A stretch of DNA of 64,000 nt from Deltaproteobacteria bacterium (GCA_018401435.1 JAGYJW010000007.1:1-64000); one strand, 5' to 3'; positions 1 through 8,826 are shown, counted from the stretch's first letter. A program made the numbers and translations. Notes: generated from the sequence alone by a model not told the origin.

Positions 1-8
1 GGCCGATA

Positions 9-33
9 TGGGGGAGGACAGCGTCCTCCCCCA
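9..33. other. Perfect inverted repeat (hairpin)
   Basis: Two 11-base arms, TGGGGGAGGAC and its exact complement, are separated by a 3-base loop (AGC). The stem would be very stable. Neither side carries a T-run, so it is not a typical intrinsic terminator, and the gene it would serve lies outside the window. Confidence 0.6.
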
Positions 34-90
34 TCAGAAAAGAAGCGCCGGAGACCGAACGGACAGAATGTCCGGGCGGTTGATCGGTGT

Positions 91-361
91 CCCGAAGCCC
101 ACACCCGCATCGGTCGAGTTCCGGGTGCGGGTGAATGCCTCGGCGATCAACCCGCAGATGAGAAGGTCATCTCTTGCAGCTTTGCCGGGCGCTTCTTGCA
201 GGTCCGCACGACGCCACTGGTGCTGGGCTGGGATTTGCTGGCGTCCTATACGAGGTGGGCGCAGGCGTCACCGATCAGGCCGTCGGGGACGCTGTCTGGG
301 GCACCTCGCCTGTGCCAACAGCCAGCGGCAGGGCGCTTTCGCGGAGTTCATCACGATCCCG
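91..361 (+). pseudogene. Remnant of a zinc-type alcohol dehydrogenase / quinone reductase (MDR family)
   Basis: Short stretches in different + frames match the N-terminal half of medium-chain dehydrogenase/quinone reductases in the correct order. They are a VRVNASAINP stretch (family pattern VxVxAxAxNP), then GVLYEVGAGVTDQAVGDAVWG, then GAFAEFITIP. The frame changes between the stretches, no start codon or catalytic C-terminal half is visible, and no open frame joins them. I read this as a dead gene fragment. It lies close to the tRNA fragment at 957, which fits a site of past insertion and deletion. The family match rests on motif order only. Confidence 0.6.
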
Positions 362-370
362 CGACAGGTG

Positions 371-1306
<936 letters not shown>

Positions 1307-2278
1307 TCAGGAGCCGACAGCGACCTCGGCCCCATCGCTCTTGCCAGCGCGCGCGACGGCTTTGCGCAGGACCCCGTCGAGGACCTTGGGGTCCGCGCTG
1401 TCCGACATATCCAGCAGGTGGTCCATCACGTCGTCGATCTCGACCTTGAAGCCGCTGTAGCGCGCCGTTGCGCCGTCACGGACGAGCGTCGCGTCCGGGA
1501 AGCAGCCATCGAGGTGCTCCATCAACAGCTCGGCGCGTACTGCCGCCTTCTTTCCGCCGAAACGCAGTGTGACGCGCGAATCGGCGCAGAGCACCTCGAT
1601 GGTCTCGGGGGCCGGCAGCTCAGGCGCGGGGGGCGGAGGCGGCGCGAGCTCGACCCGCAGCTCGCTGAGGGTCTGCGCGGAGATGCCCCCCAGGCCGAGC
1701 TGAACGAGCACCTCTATCAGGGCGAGGTTCTTCTCCTCCTGCGCGACCGTCGCCAGGGCTGCGACGTCCAGCCCGTGCGCGACCATGAAGGTGACCAGCT
1801 GCGGCAACCTGCCCGTGGCCACGGTGGACGGCATCCGGCTCGCGGCCTCGAGGGCGTCCACGGCGCTGACGCTCCCCAGGGGCGTCTCGGGCGAGAAGCG
1901 AAGGCCCCGCTCGGTGAAGAGCGCGAGCATCTCCAGGTTGGCGCCGTGGACCAGGCCACAGACCTCGCCGAATCCAGCGCTCGGCCGCGCGCCGGCCTGC
2001 AGGAGGGCGCGCATGATGTCCGGATGGGGGCCCGCCGCCCGCAAGTGGTTGAAGCCCCTGCCGTCTACTGCGTCGAGGTCGGCGCCTTGGGCGATCATCT
2101 CGACCACCACGTCGAGCCACCCGTTGAAGATCGCGTGCCGGAGCGCGGATTGTCCCCAGCCATCGGTGGCGTTCAAGTCGGCCGCGACGACCCCCTTGGC
2201 CAGGAGCTTGGAAATATTGGCCTTCTTCTTTTCCGGCTTCGTTTTGGGGTCGGTGATCGCAGTCAGGATCTGACTCAT
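1307..2278 (-). CDS. Ankyrin-repeat protein
   Basis: A 323-aa cytoplasmic protein with no signal peptide. Residues about 30-130 contain ankyrin-type helices (NATDGWGQSALRHAIFNG, then VDGRGFNHLRAAG, then PHPDIMRALLQAGA), so it probably acts by protein-protein contact. A Pro-rich linker (APPPPPAPELPAP) near residue 220 separates a C-terminal domain of about 95 aa that I do not recognise. The start was set at the ATG at 2278 because GGAG lies 7 bases upstream; the open frame extends 22 codons further but without a ribosome site. It stands alone, between the graveyard at 1-1306 and a 790-base gap. Confidence 0.8.
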   Translation of the reverse strand: MSQILTAITDPKTKPEKKKANISKLLAKGVVAADLNATDGWGQSALRHAIFNGWLDVVVEMIAQGADLDAVDGRGFNHLRAAGPHPDIMRALLQAGARPSAGFGEVCGLVHGANLEMLALFTERGLRFSPETPLGSVSAVDALEAASRMPSTVATGRLPQLVTFMVAHGLDVAALATVAQEEKNLALIEVLVQLGLGGISAQTLSELRVELAPPPPPAPELPAPETIEVLCADSRVTLRFGGKKAAVRAELLMEHLDGCFPDATLVRDGATARYSGFKVEIDDVMDHLLDMSDSADPKVLDGVLRKAVARAGKSDGAEVAVGS

Positions 2279-3071
2279 CGGGCGCTCCGTTTCAGATCGG
2301 CCGAGGAGTCGGGCCCGATGGGTTTGGAGCGTAGCCGGTTTCAAAGGACATTACGACCTGTACCGACCGAGGCGAGCGGGCGGACACGCCGGGTGGCGAC
2401 GACGGATCCGCTGCCAGGGTGAGCGTGTGAGGGGCGGCGAGCGATCCGGGCGGCGGCCTTCTTGGGCATGGAGCGCCGTCCCGTCGTCGCCCTCCAGCAG
2501 GCGCGCCCCAGCCGAGGGCGATGCTCATCGCCGCGCACCCGCTGGTCAGGGTGGGTTCGGCGCACGCCGGCCCGGCGTTTGCGGCGCATCACCCGGGGCA
2601 TGGTCGTCGCGACGAAGGTGGCTTCGGTCCCGGCCGCAAGGTAGGGAGAATGGTGATATTTCCGAGGACACGTCGCCGCTCTGCCGTGCCCCAGGACGGT
2701 GCCCCAGGACGGTGCCCCAGGACGGTGCCCTGGGGGGCCAGCGATGCCAGTCATCGGGCGCTGGGTGGGGTCCCGGGCGCCTCCTCCACGGCCGCCACGG
2801 CAGCGCTGCGCTGGACACCGCGTCTCGCGCTCCCGAGCGCGGCTCCAGCGCGGCTTGTTCGGGTGCTTCGTTGCCCCGCGCCCATGGGCCGGCGTGGCGA
2901 TCGCCCCATCCATGCAGGATCAGATCGTTGAAGCCGGGATGGCCGGCGCGCTGCGGATCGCGGGGGAGGGCAGGGGTGGAGGTCAACGCAGACTGGGCGG
3001 GGAGCCCGGCTTCGTGCCACACTGGCCGGGCGCTCGGGCGCCAACGACTCAAACCCCGGTGAGGTAGGACC
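2279..3071. other. Long intergenic region
   Basis: There is no gene I can support in these 793 bases. Open frames on both strands lack ribosome sites and domain similarity. The region contains the 13-base tandem repeat at 2686-2724 and the hairpin at 2715-2735. It must hold the promoters of the flanking divergent genes (ankyrin protein to the left, 3072 gene to the right), but I see no clear -35/-10 pair. Confidence 0.5.
2686..2724. repeat. Three perfect 13-base tandem repeats
   Basis: The unit GTGCCCCAGGACG occurs three times with no mismatch (2686-2698, 2699-2711, 2712-2724). The last copy overlaps a hairpin, CCCCAGG (2715-2721), 7-base loop, CCTGGGG (2729-2735). The array lies in non-coding DNA about 350 bases upstream of the 3072 start. 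Confidence 0.85.
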
Positions 3072-4829
3072 ATGCCCAAAGCATCTGACGGCTCCCCCAA
3101 GGCCCTCTTCAACATGTACAAGTCCCGCCCAGAGGGCGGTGATGTTGCGGCCTTCACCCTCGAGAATGACGGCACGCTGCAGATTTACGCCCCGGATCGG
3201 GCCAAGTCCCTCAACCCGCAGAAGCTCAAGGCGCAGCTGAAGGGCAAGGGTGTGGCCGGCTTCTTCTACAAGGGCAGCACGGGGCCGGTCTTCAATGTGG
3301 TCGCGGGCAAGCAAGGGGGCAATGCAAGCCAGCCCTGGGTGAAGTACATCCTGCGGGCGCAGCTCGAGGTGGCCAGCTTCGATGTACAGACGGACCCTGG
3401 CGCCGACCTGGACGAGGCTCGCCCGCTGTCGGGTCCGACGGGTAAGAGCGGCCCCTCGGATCAGGGGGGGACGGATGTGGACGGCCTGCAGGCTCTCGAC
3501 GGGCTGGACGGGATCAGCCCGCCGCCGTCCCAGGACCTGTCGGGGTTGGACGTGCTCGATGGCGGTACTTCCGACGAGCTGGGCGGGCTGGACGAGCTGG
3601 GCGGGCTGGACGAGGTGCCCCTGCTGATTGAGCGTGACGGCAAGCGCAACATCCAGCAGGAGTGGGATCGCATCGAACAGCTCAAGGGCGAGCTGCCCGA
3701 CGACCTGCCCGAGATGGATGGGGATCTGCCCAAGGTCCTGCGCACGGACCAGATGTTCTCGGTCAAGGATGGGGTGAATGCGCCCATGAATTGGGAGGAC
3801 GTCACCACCGGCGGCCTGGACGAGGCCAAGGAGCGCCTTGCATTCGAACGCAAGGCCACCCAGTGGATGCGCGGCAACCTCACCAAGGACCTGAACAAGC
3901 GGTCGGGCAGGGCCAAGGAGAGCCTGACCCGCAACTGCGAGATGGCGACGGGTCTGGCGGGCATCCTGGAGTCCCACCCCGAGCTGCTGGAAAAGGACGG
4001 CCTGCTGTCGCGCATCGTCGGGTCGGTGGAGGGCCAGGGGCAGCACGCCAAGGGGGGCGGGGCCAAAGACGCGGTGGCCAAGGTCAAGGAGGCGGCGGGA
4101 CGCCTGAAGGACGGCGGCGGCGAGGGCGAGGACGGCGCGCTGGTGCTGCAGTTCATCGGCTGCTTCACCGATGGGCTCACCGAGGTCATCGAAGGCAAAC
4201 CGAAGGCCAAGGGGCAGCTGGACATCATCTGGCCGGAGTTCTGCACGGCCTTTGGCGTCGCGGAGGAGGACCAGGAGAGCTTCAAGAAGTCGCTGCTGGG
4301 TCGGATCGAGAGCTTCAAGGCCATCGCCGGTGGCCGGTCGGACACCCTGGTGGGCAAGGGATCGCGCAAGGACGAGACCCGGGCAGGCATCAACCCCAGC
4401 GACCCGCGCCTGCGCCTGACCGAGCACGACGTGCTGATCAAGGGCGATGTATCGGGGTCGGTGCACTCCTGCTTCCTGGCCTACGAGCTGGCTGAGGCCC
4501 TGAAGAACCCCGGCGGCATCGACGTGGATGGAGATGTGCAGCTCACCGATCGCGGCCTGATCGACGCCCGGGTGGTGGACGCCTTGTCCATGACCGCGGG
4601 CGGGCGGCTGGCCCCCGGCAAGATCGCCAAGGAGACCGAGGAGGACCTGGTCTTCCACACGGCCTGGGAGATGCTGAATGGCATGCGGGGCATCACCGGC
4701 ACCCCCACGGTGACCCAGGAGCAGGCCACCCAGATCATGGAGGGCTTGTGGAAGGGCAAGCCCTTCACCGGGATCATGGAGAAGATGTTCCCCGACGAGC
4801 GCTTCGCGTGGATGCCCTCGGAGATCTGA
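3072..4829 (+). CDS. Protein of unknown function, 585 aa
   Basis: I do not recognise the family. The ATG at 3072 follows GAGGTAGGACC, a reasonable ribosome site. There is no signal peptide or membrane segment, so it is probably cytoplasmic. Three parts can be seen: an N-terminal globular part (about 1-115) rich in Lys and aromatic residues; an acidic low-complexity linker (about 130-185) rich in Gly, Leu and Asp with repeated DELGGL units; and a mostly helical C-terminal part (about 190-585) rich in Lys and Glu with many Leu repeats. Codon use and GC bias look normal for the window. It sits alone, followed by a 96-base gap. Confidence 0.8.
   Translation: MPKASDGSPKALFNMYKSRPEGGDVAAFTLENDGTLQIYAPDRAKSLNPQKLKAQLKGKGVAGFFYKGSTGPVFNVVAGKQGGNASQPWVKYILRAQLEVASFDVQTDPGADLDEARPLSGPTGKSGPSDQGGTDVDGLQALDGLDGISPPPSQDLSGLDVLDGGTSDELGGLDELGGLDEVPLLIERDGKRNIQQEWDRIEQLKGELPDDLPEMDGDLPKVLRTDQMFSVKDGVNAPMNWEDVTTGGLDEAKERLAFERKATQWMRGNLTKDLNKRSGRAKESLTRNCEMATGLAGILESHPELLEKDGLLSRIVGSVEGQGQHAKGGGAKDAVAKVKEAAGRLKDGGGEGEDGALVLQFIGCFTDGLTEVIEGKPKAKGQLDIIWPEFCTAFGVAEEDQESFKKSLLGRIESFKAIAGGRSDTLVGKGSRKDETRAGINPSDPRLRLTEHDVLIKGDVSGSVHSCFLAYELAEALKNPGGIDVDGDVQLTDRGLIDARVVDALSMTAGGRLAPGKIAKETEEDLVFHTAWEMLNGMRGITGTPTVTQEQATQIMEGLWKGKPFTGIMEKMFPDERFAWMPSEI
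3573..3614 (+). repeat. 18-base in-frame tandem repeat encoding DELGGL
   Basis: GACGAGCTGGGCGGGCTG is repeated exactly twice (3573-3590, 3591-3608), followed by a partial third unit. It lies in the acidic linker of the 3072 gene and encodes DELGGLDELGGLDE. Copy-number change here would keep the frame. Confidence 0.85.
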
Positions 4830-4925
4830 GCGCCGGCCGGGGCGGGCGGTCCGCGTGGCCGACCCGTCCCGCACCTGCGTTGCCGGCGGGGTAGGCTGGG
4901 GGCGCTCCCGACCTGTCGAGCCCCC

Positions 4926-5534
4926 GTGCCTGCACTGCTGCGCCGTCTCCCGTTCATCCTCTTGGCTGCGGCCCTGGCCCTGCCCGCCATGGCCCAGGCC
5001 AAGCCCAGGCTGCTCAGCCTCAACGACGTGCAAGCCTCCCCCATCAGCCTGATGGTGGCCAAGAAGATCGACCTGCCGCTGATCATCGTGCTGGACCCCG
5101 GCAAGATCGCAGAGCCCTGGGTGGCCAGCAAGAAGTTCACGGTCACCGACTGGTCCACCTTTGTGTCCCGCGACCTGGCCAAAGCCATGGGCACCTGGTT
5201 CGACACGGTGAAGGTCCAGGGCCCCGCTGAGGCCCTCCCCGACGGTCCCCACCTGGTCGCCGATGTGAAGATCGATCGCGTGCAGTTCCGCCCCATCCAA
5301 GCCGGGGGCCTGACCTACAATGTGATCGAGATGCAGTGGGGTTTTGCCCTGCGCTTTGCCGGCGCAGACGACTACTTGTTCTCTTTTGCCGGCACCGCCC
5401 ACAGCAAGGAGACCTATGCCAGCGCCCTGGTGGGCCTGGGCCAGCTCCTCGAAGATGCCATCGGCGGCCTGCTCGCGGCCTGGAGCGAGAAGGGCACCAC
5501 CGAGGCCATCCGGGCCGGTGCTGCTGCTGGCTGA
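4926..5534 (+). CDS. Secreted/periplasmic protein of unknown function
   Basis: A 202-aa protein with a clear signal peptide: basic start (LRRL), hydrophobic core and AMAQA cleavage region near residue 24. GTG at 4926 is the start that gives this complete signal; the ribosome site is weak. The mature part alternates hydrophobic residues as in beta structure and ends with an Ala-rich helix. The shape resembles small periplasmic envelope-assembly factors, but no diagnostic motif supports a name. It is followed 27 bases downstream by the DCC selenoprotein candidate on the same strand, so the two may be co-transcribed. Confidence 0.7.
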   Translation: MPALLRRLPFILLAAALALPAMAQAKPRLLSLNDVQASPISLMVAKKIDLPLIIVLDPGKIAEPWVASKKFTVTDWSTFVSRDLAKAMGTWFDTVKVQGPAEALPDGPHLVADVKIDRVQFRPIQAGGLTYNVIEMQWGFALRFAGADDYLFSFAGTAHSKETYASALVGLGQLLEDAIGGLLAAWSEKGTTEAIRAGAAAG

Positions 5535-5561
5535 GCACTCCCTCTGTCTTTGAGTCGCACC

Positions 5562-5975
5562 ATGACAGACGATCCCGCGCCCGGCGGCGCCGCCACCCCG
5601 CACTCCTTTCAGCTGGACGCCCGCGCCCGCGTGTTGTGGGACGGCGACTGAGGCTTTTGACGCCGCGCAGCCGCCTGGGTCAGGCGGTCCGACTCTCAGC
5701 GACGTCTCGTCACCTTGCCCTACCAGGAGCAGGCGCTCAGCGCCGAGCTTCGGTCGGCCTGCGCCCGCTCCATCCACCTCGTCCATCCAGACGGCCGCAT
5801 GGAGCGCGGGGGCCTGGCCGTGCTCAGCATTCTGCAGGCGCTGGGCTGGTGGTGGGTGCTGCCCTTCCGTTGGCCGCCGATGATCTGGGTGGTTGAGCTG
5901 ATGTATTGGGTCGTGGCCAGGAACCGTCTCTTCTTCTCCCGCTTCTTGTTCACGAACCGGGACGCGGGGGGGTGA
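5562..5975 (+). CDS. DCC-family (DUF393) thiol-disulfide oxidoreductase-like protein with two predicted selenocysteines
   Basis: Read from the ATG at 5562, the frame runs through two TGA codons (5649-5651 and 5658-5660) to a final TGA at 5973, giving 137 aa, the usual length of the DCC family. The family signature DGDCxFC appears as DGD-TGA-GF-TGA, residues 27-33, so both redox cysteines are encoded by TGA. Everything after it fits the family: IHLVHPDGRMERGGLAVL near residue 83 and WVVARNRLFFSRFLF at the C-terminus. A hairpin with a GGGUC apical loop follows at 5670-5688, placed correctly for a bacterial SECIS. Two independent C-to-A changes hitting exactly both cysteines is an unlikely decay pattern. 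Selenocysteine insertion is inferred; the sel genes are not in this window. Confidence 0.75.
5670..5688 (+). promoter_or_regulatory. Putative bacterial SECIS element
   Basis: A stem of CCGCCT (5671-5676) pairs perfectly with AGGCGG (5682-5687), extended by one G-U pair, around a GGGTC loop (5677-5681). The GGUC core is the sequence SelB recognises in the E. coli fdhF element. The loop starts 16 nt after the second TGA and 25 nt after the first, both inside the 16-37 nt range accepted for bacterial SECIS elements, so one hairpin could serve both codons. Confidence 0.65.
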
Positions 5976-6028
5976 TGCTCCAGCGGGTTGCACCCAAGGG
6001 GTGCAGCTGCTTGACCCGCCCTGGAGCA
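5976..6028 (+). terminator. Large hairpin directly after the selenoprotein stop codon
   Basis: Starting at the base after the stop codon, TGCTCCAG (5976-5983) pairs with CTGGAGCA (6021-6028) and CGGGT (5984-5988) with ACCCG (6014-6018). Inside is a second stem, TGCACCC (5989-5995) with GGGTGCA (5999-6005). No T-run follows, so it may stall or protect the mRNA end rather than act as a classical intrinsic terminator. Its loop lacks the GGU core of the upstream SECIS. Confidence 0.55.
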
Positions 6029-6177
6029 AGGATAGGCGGCAAGGCCGTCGAGGCTGTCTCGGGGCGCGGGTCGATGCGCCGGCTGCGTCGCAGCCAATCC
6101 TGCTGCCCCCATAGGGGCGACCGCGCGCTGAGAGCCCTGCTACCCACCCACTCACCCGATCACCTGTCGAAGGCCCC

Positions 6178-7146
6178 GTGACCATTCATATCATCTACGA
6201 GAATGAAGATTGGATGCCCCCTATCCGGGAGGCCTTCCGCCGCGCGTCGGTGCCATACCAGGACCACTTCACCGGAGGGGGCACCTTGGATGTGCTCGCT
6301 GCGGCACCCCCGGGGATCTACTACAACCGCATGAGCCCCTCGTCACATACCCGGGGCAACCAGGCTGGGCTCGTCTATGCCCGGGAGCTGTTCTCGGTGC
6401 TCGAAGCCCAGGGCAGGCGGGTCATCAACGGCAGCCGCGCCTTGTCGCTGGAGCTCAGCAAGGTCGCGCAACACGCCGCATTGCAGGCGGCGGGAATCCG
6501 TACCCCGCGCACCTTGGCGGTCGTGGGTGGTCCCGCCGCGCTCCGGACCGCCGCCCGCCAGCTCGCGACCCCCTTCATCACCAAGGACAACCAGGGGGGC
6601 AAGGGGCTGGGCGTGCGCCTGTTCCGGGAGGTGGGGGCCTTCGATGACTATGTCGAGTCCCCCGAATACCAGCCCGGCCCGGATGGCGTCACCTTGCTGC
6701 AACAATATGTCGAAGCGGCGGAGCCCTTCATCACACGCGTCGAGATCGTCGATGGACGCTTCCTCTACGCGCTCCGGTCCTCCACGGTCGGGGGCTTCGA
6801 GCTCTGCCCTGCCGACGCCTGTGCGGTGGACGACGCCTTCTGTCCGGTTGGCGATACCGGCATGTTCTCCCTCGACGAGGAGCTGACCGCAGAGGACCCG
6901 CTGGTGCTGGCCTATCTGCGCCTGTGCGGCGCCCACGGTCTGGATATCGCGGGCATCGAGTATGTGACCGACGCCGACGGCCTGCGCTGGACCTACGATG
7001 TCAACGCCAATACCAACTACAATGGCGCGCTCGAGCGCTCCCACGGTCTCTCGGGAATGGACGCCGTGGCCGGCCTTTGCAAGCGCCTGCTTGCGGAGGG
7101 CGCGGGCGCTGCGGCAGGGCAGCCCACAGGACAGGCAGTGGCCTGA
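6178..7146 (+). CDS. ATP-grasp ligase, RimK-like
   Basis: A 322-aa cytoplasmic protein of the ATP-grasp superfamily, which forms amide or similar bonds through an acyl-phosphate. Visible features are an ATP-binding lysine region (PFITKDNQGGKGLGVRLF, about residues 129-146), the strand LLQQYVEAAEPFITRVEIVDG (about 171-191), and the C-terminal metal-binding stretch IAGIEYVTDADG...YDVNANTNYN (about 262-285) with the Glu/Asn ligands typical of RimK-type enzymes. GTG at 6178 is the start. It lies 150 bases beyond the hairpin that ends the selenoprotein gene. The substrate cannot be told from the sequence; there is no carrier protein or peptide partner next to it. Confidence 0.85.
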   Translation: MTIHIIYENEDWMPPIREAFRRASVPYQDHFTGGGTLDVLAAAPPGIYYNRMSPSSHTRGNQAGLVYARELFSVLEAQGRRVINGSRALSLELSKVAQHAALQAAGIRTPRTLAVVGGPAALRTAARQLATPFITKDNQGGKGLGVRLFREVGAFDDYVESPEYQPGPDGVTLLQQYVEAAEPFITRVEIVDGRFLYALRSSTVGGFELCPADACAVDDAFCPVGDTGMFSLDEELTAEDPLVLAYLRLCGAHGLDIAGIEYVTDADGLRWTYDVNANTNYNGALERSHGLSGMDAVAGLCKRLLAEGAGAAAGQPTGQAVA

Positions 7147-7268
7147 CGCGGCCTCCGCGCGCTGCTCCCGGCCCTCCGCTGGGGCCCTTCGGTCCCGCCC
7201 GCGTCTTGCGACGCCGGGCTCGGCGGTCGGATAGAGGTCCGTGGTCTGGATCTCGCCGAGGTGATGTC

Positions 7269-7883
7269 TTGTCCACCCTCCCCCTGCGCGCCCTCCTTGT
7301 CTTGGGCCGCAAGCCCCTTGTGGAAGCCTTGGGCCCGGCCGAATGCGCCCGGTTGCGGCGTGAGGTCCCCGCGGCCTTGCCCGCGCTGCTGGCTCGGCTG
7401 CCGGACTTTGGCAGGCGCTCGGGGGCCCGCACCTTCCTGACGGTGACCTGCTGGCTGGTGGCCTTCCACCGCGCCTTGCCGGGTCGGGATGCCGCGACCA
7501 ATGCGGCCCTCTTTCGTGCGGTGTTCTTTCGCGCGGCGCGGCTGCTGCCACGGCCGATTCGACGGATCTACCGGTGGTCCTTCTTTCGGCCCGCAACCCA
7601 CCAGGCCCTCTTTGCCAGCGTGGTGGGGGGGGCAGAGGATGGCTTTGATGGCGAGATCGCGGAGTTGGGGCCGGGAGACTTCCAGGTCACCTACACCCGC
7701 TGCGGCATCCAGAGCTTCTTGCATCGGATCGATGCATCGGATCTTGGGGCCCATATCTGCTCTCTGGACGACGTCGAGAGCGAGGTCTTCGCCTTGGGTT
7801 TGCAGCGCACCGGCACCTTGGGCCGGGGGGCCGCCGCCTGTGACTTCCATTGGCGGCACCCCGGACGCGGTCGGGGTGTATAG
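7269..7883 (+). CDS. L-2-amino-thiazoline-4-carboxylic acid hydrolase family protein
   Basis: The frame gives 204 aa. The C-terminal half matches the ATC-hydrolase family: YTRCGIQSF near residue 139, then a run ending SLDDVESEVF, then LGLQRTGTLGRGAAACDFHW near residue 195, with conserved cysteines. The start is taken as TTG at 7269, with GAGG 8 bases upstream, because it begins the conserved N-terminus that recurs in the fragment at 10147-10263. ATG is not available. It reads toward the gltX fragment that begins directly at its stop codon, the same convergent order as at 10147-10283. Family members may modify peptides or hydrolyse thiazolines; the substrate here is unknown. Confidence 0.7.
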   Translation: MSTLPLRALLVLGRKPLVEALGPAECARLRREVPAALPALLARLPDFGRRSGARTFLTVTCWLVAFHRALPGRDAATNAALFRAVFFRAARLLPRPIRRIYRWSFFRPATHQALFASVVGGAEDGFDGEIAELGPGDFQVTYTRCGIQSFLHRIDASDLGAHICSLDDVESEVFALGLQRTGTLGRGAAACDFHWRHPGRGRGV

Positions 7884-8072
7884 GGGCGCCCTCGCTGACC
7901 GGATCGCGCCAGGTAGAAGGGGGCGAGGAGGCGCTTGGGCTTCTCGCCGACAGGGTCGGCCACCTGTCGCAACACGGCCTCGATGGCGCCGGCCTCCCAC
8001 GTCGGCAGGCGTCTTAGCAGCCCCTCGACCAGGGCGATCCAGCGCAGGGTCTTGGCCGCATCGCCCAGGGCT
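7884..8072 (-). pseudogene. Fragment of a second gltX (glutamyl-tRNA synthetase) copy
   Basis: This segment is about 85-90% identical to 10448-10637, an internal part of the intact gltX. It encodes IALVEGLLRRLPTWEAG and then VLRQVADPVGEKPKRLLAPF in the minus direction, corresponding to the anticodon-binding domain. Both ends are lost: the last 55 or so codons and everything upstream of this region are missing. It starts at the base after the hydrolase stop codon, so a deletion joined the two. Confidence 0.9.
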
Positions 8073-8224
8073 TCGATGACGCCCATAGGGTTGCACGCCG
8101 AACGAGCGGATGGCCGCATTCAGCGAATCGAAAGTCCCGATGCATTGGACGCGGCCGGCGCATGTTGCCGCCGCCCGGCGGCCTGGCAAGAGGACGCCGT
8201 GGGGGAGCGCCCTTTGGGCGCGGT

Positions 8225-8243
8225 GCGGGGGCAGGGCCCCCGC
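8225..8243. terminator. Perfect GC hairpin downstream of the 8297-9095 operon
   Basis: GCGGGGGC (8225-8232) and GCCCCCGC (8236-8243) are exact complements with a 3-base loop. It lies 54 bases past the last gene of the minus-strand operon. It lacks a T-run. Two tandem TTTGCGCA units sit beside it at 8273-8288. Confidence 0.45.
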
Positions 8244-8296
8244 CTGAATCGGGCCGGTTCAACGGTGCGCTATTTGCGCATTTGCGCATTGTTGAA

Positions 8297-8452
8297 CTAA
8301 GCCCAGAGGTTGCCGGTGAAGTAGAGGACTGCCACGACGACGAGCGCCACACCGATTGGCCCGATGCCGCCCAGGACGCCGTGCCGCGAATAGCCCCAGC
8401 CGCCGCCACCGAGGGCGAAGACGAGCAGCAGAATGAGCAGGAACATCATCAT
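8297..8452 (-). CDS. Small membrane protein, DUF3309-like
   Basis: A 51-aa protein. It begins with three Met codons, then a hydrophobic segment (FLLILLLVFALGGGG), a short Trp/Tyr/Arg stretch (WGYSRHGV) and a second hydrophobic segment (IGVALVVVAVLYF). This layout, with WGYS between two short membrane helices, resembles the DUF3309 family often found in stress-induced gene groups. It is the last gene of a three-gene minus-strand operon, 41 bases after the 8494 gene. Function is unknown. Confidence 0.7.
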   Translation of the reverse strand: MMMFLLILLLVFALGGGGWGYSRHGVLGGIGPIGVALVVVAVLYFTGNLWA

Positions 8453-8493
8453 GAGAAATCCAATGGAAGCGGTTCTGGGGCTTCGGTTCAGGA

Positions 8494-8826
8494 TCAGCGG
8501 GTGGACGACTCGCGCGACAGTCGCCCCGACTTGCGAGCTGCGGGGATCTCGGCCTGGCTCAGGCGCTTCGGGCCGTGGTCGATCACGGGCGTGCCGGGGA
8601 TTTGCTCGTCGGTGACCGTGTGGCTCCGCGCGGCCGGGGTCAACGGGAACTCGGGCCCGAGGTCCTTTGTGGGGACGGTGCGGGTGCCGCTGTCGTCGAT
8701 CTTCTGCTTCTCGGGGTCCAAAGTCGCTCCGAGTGGAACGAGCGGTTCATGCGGCACGGGCGAGAGGGACCCCGGGGTCGGATTGATGGGCATCGTGGCT
8801 CCGTCGGTGGCGTGGTTGCTGCTCAT
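8494..8826 (-). CDS. Hypothetical proline-rich protein
   Basis: A 110-aa protein of unknown family, hydrophilic, rich in Pro, Thr and Ser, without signal peptide or membrane segment, probably disordered. Its ATG overlaps the stop codon of the upstream gene (ATGA at 8823-8826), so translation is likely coupled. That overlap, and the downstream small membrane gene, are the main reasons to accept it as real. Confidence 0.6.
   Translation of the reverse strand: MSSNHATDGATMPINPTPGSLSPVPHEPLVPLGATLDPEKQKIDDSGTRTVPTKDLGPEFPLTPAARSHTVTDEQIPGTPVIDHGPKRLSQAEIPAARKSGRLSRESSTR

Noticed and set aside
5976..6028. The hairpin after the DCC gene as a second SECIS
   Set aside because: Its apical loop (AAG) lacks the G-U core and it lies over 300 bases from the two internal UGA codons.
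2751..6185. 1144-codon minus-strand open frame
   Set aside because: It lies opposite the 3072, 4926 and 5562 genes, which have ribosome sites, signal peptide or family motifs. Long antisense frames are expected at this GC content.
8273..8288. TTTGCGCA tandem pair as an iteron or origin element
   Set aside because: Only two copies, with no replication gene nearby.
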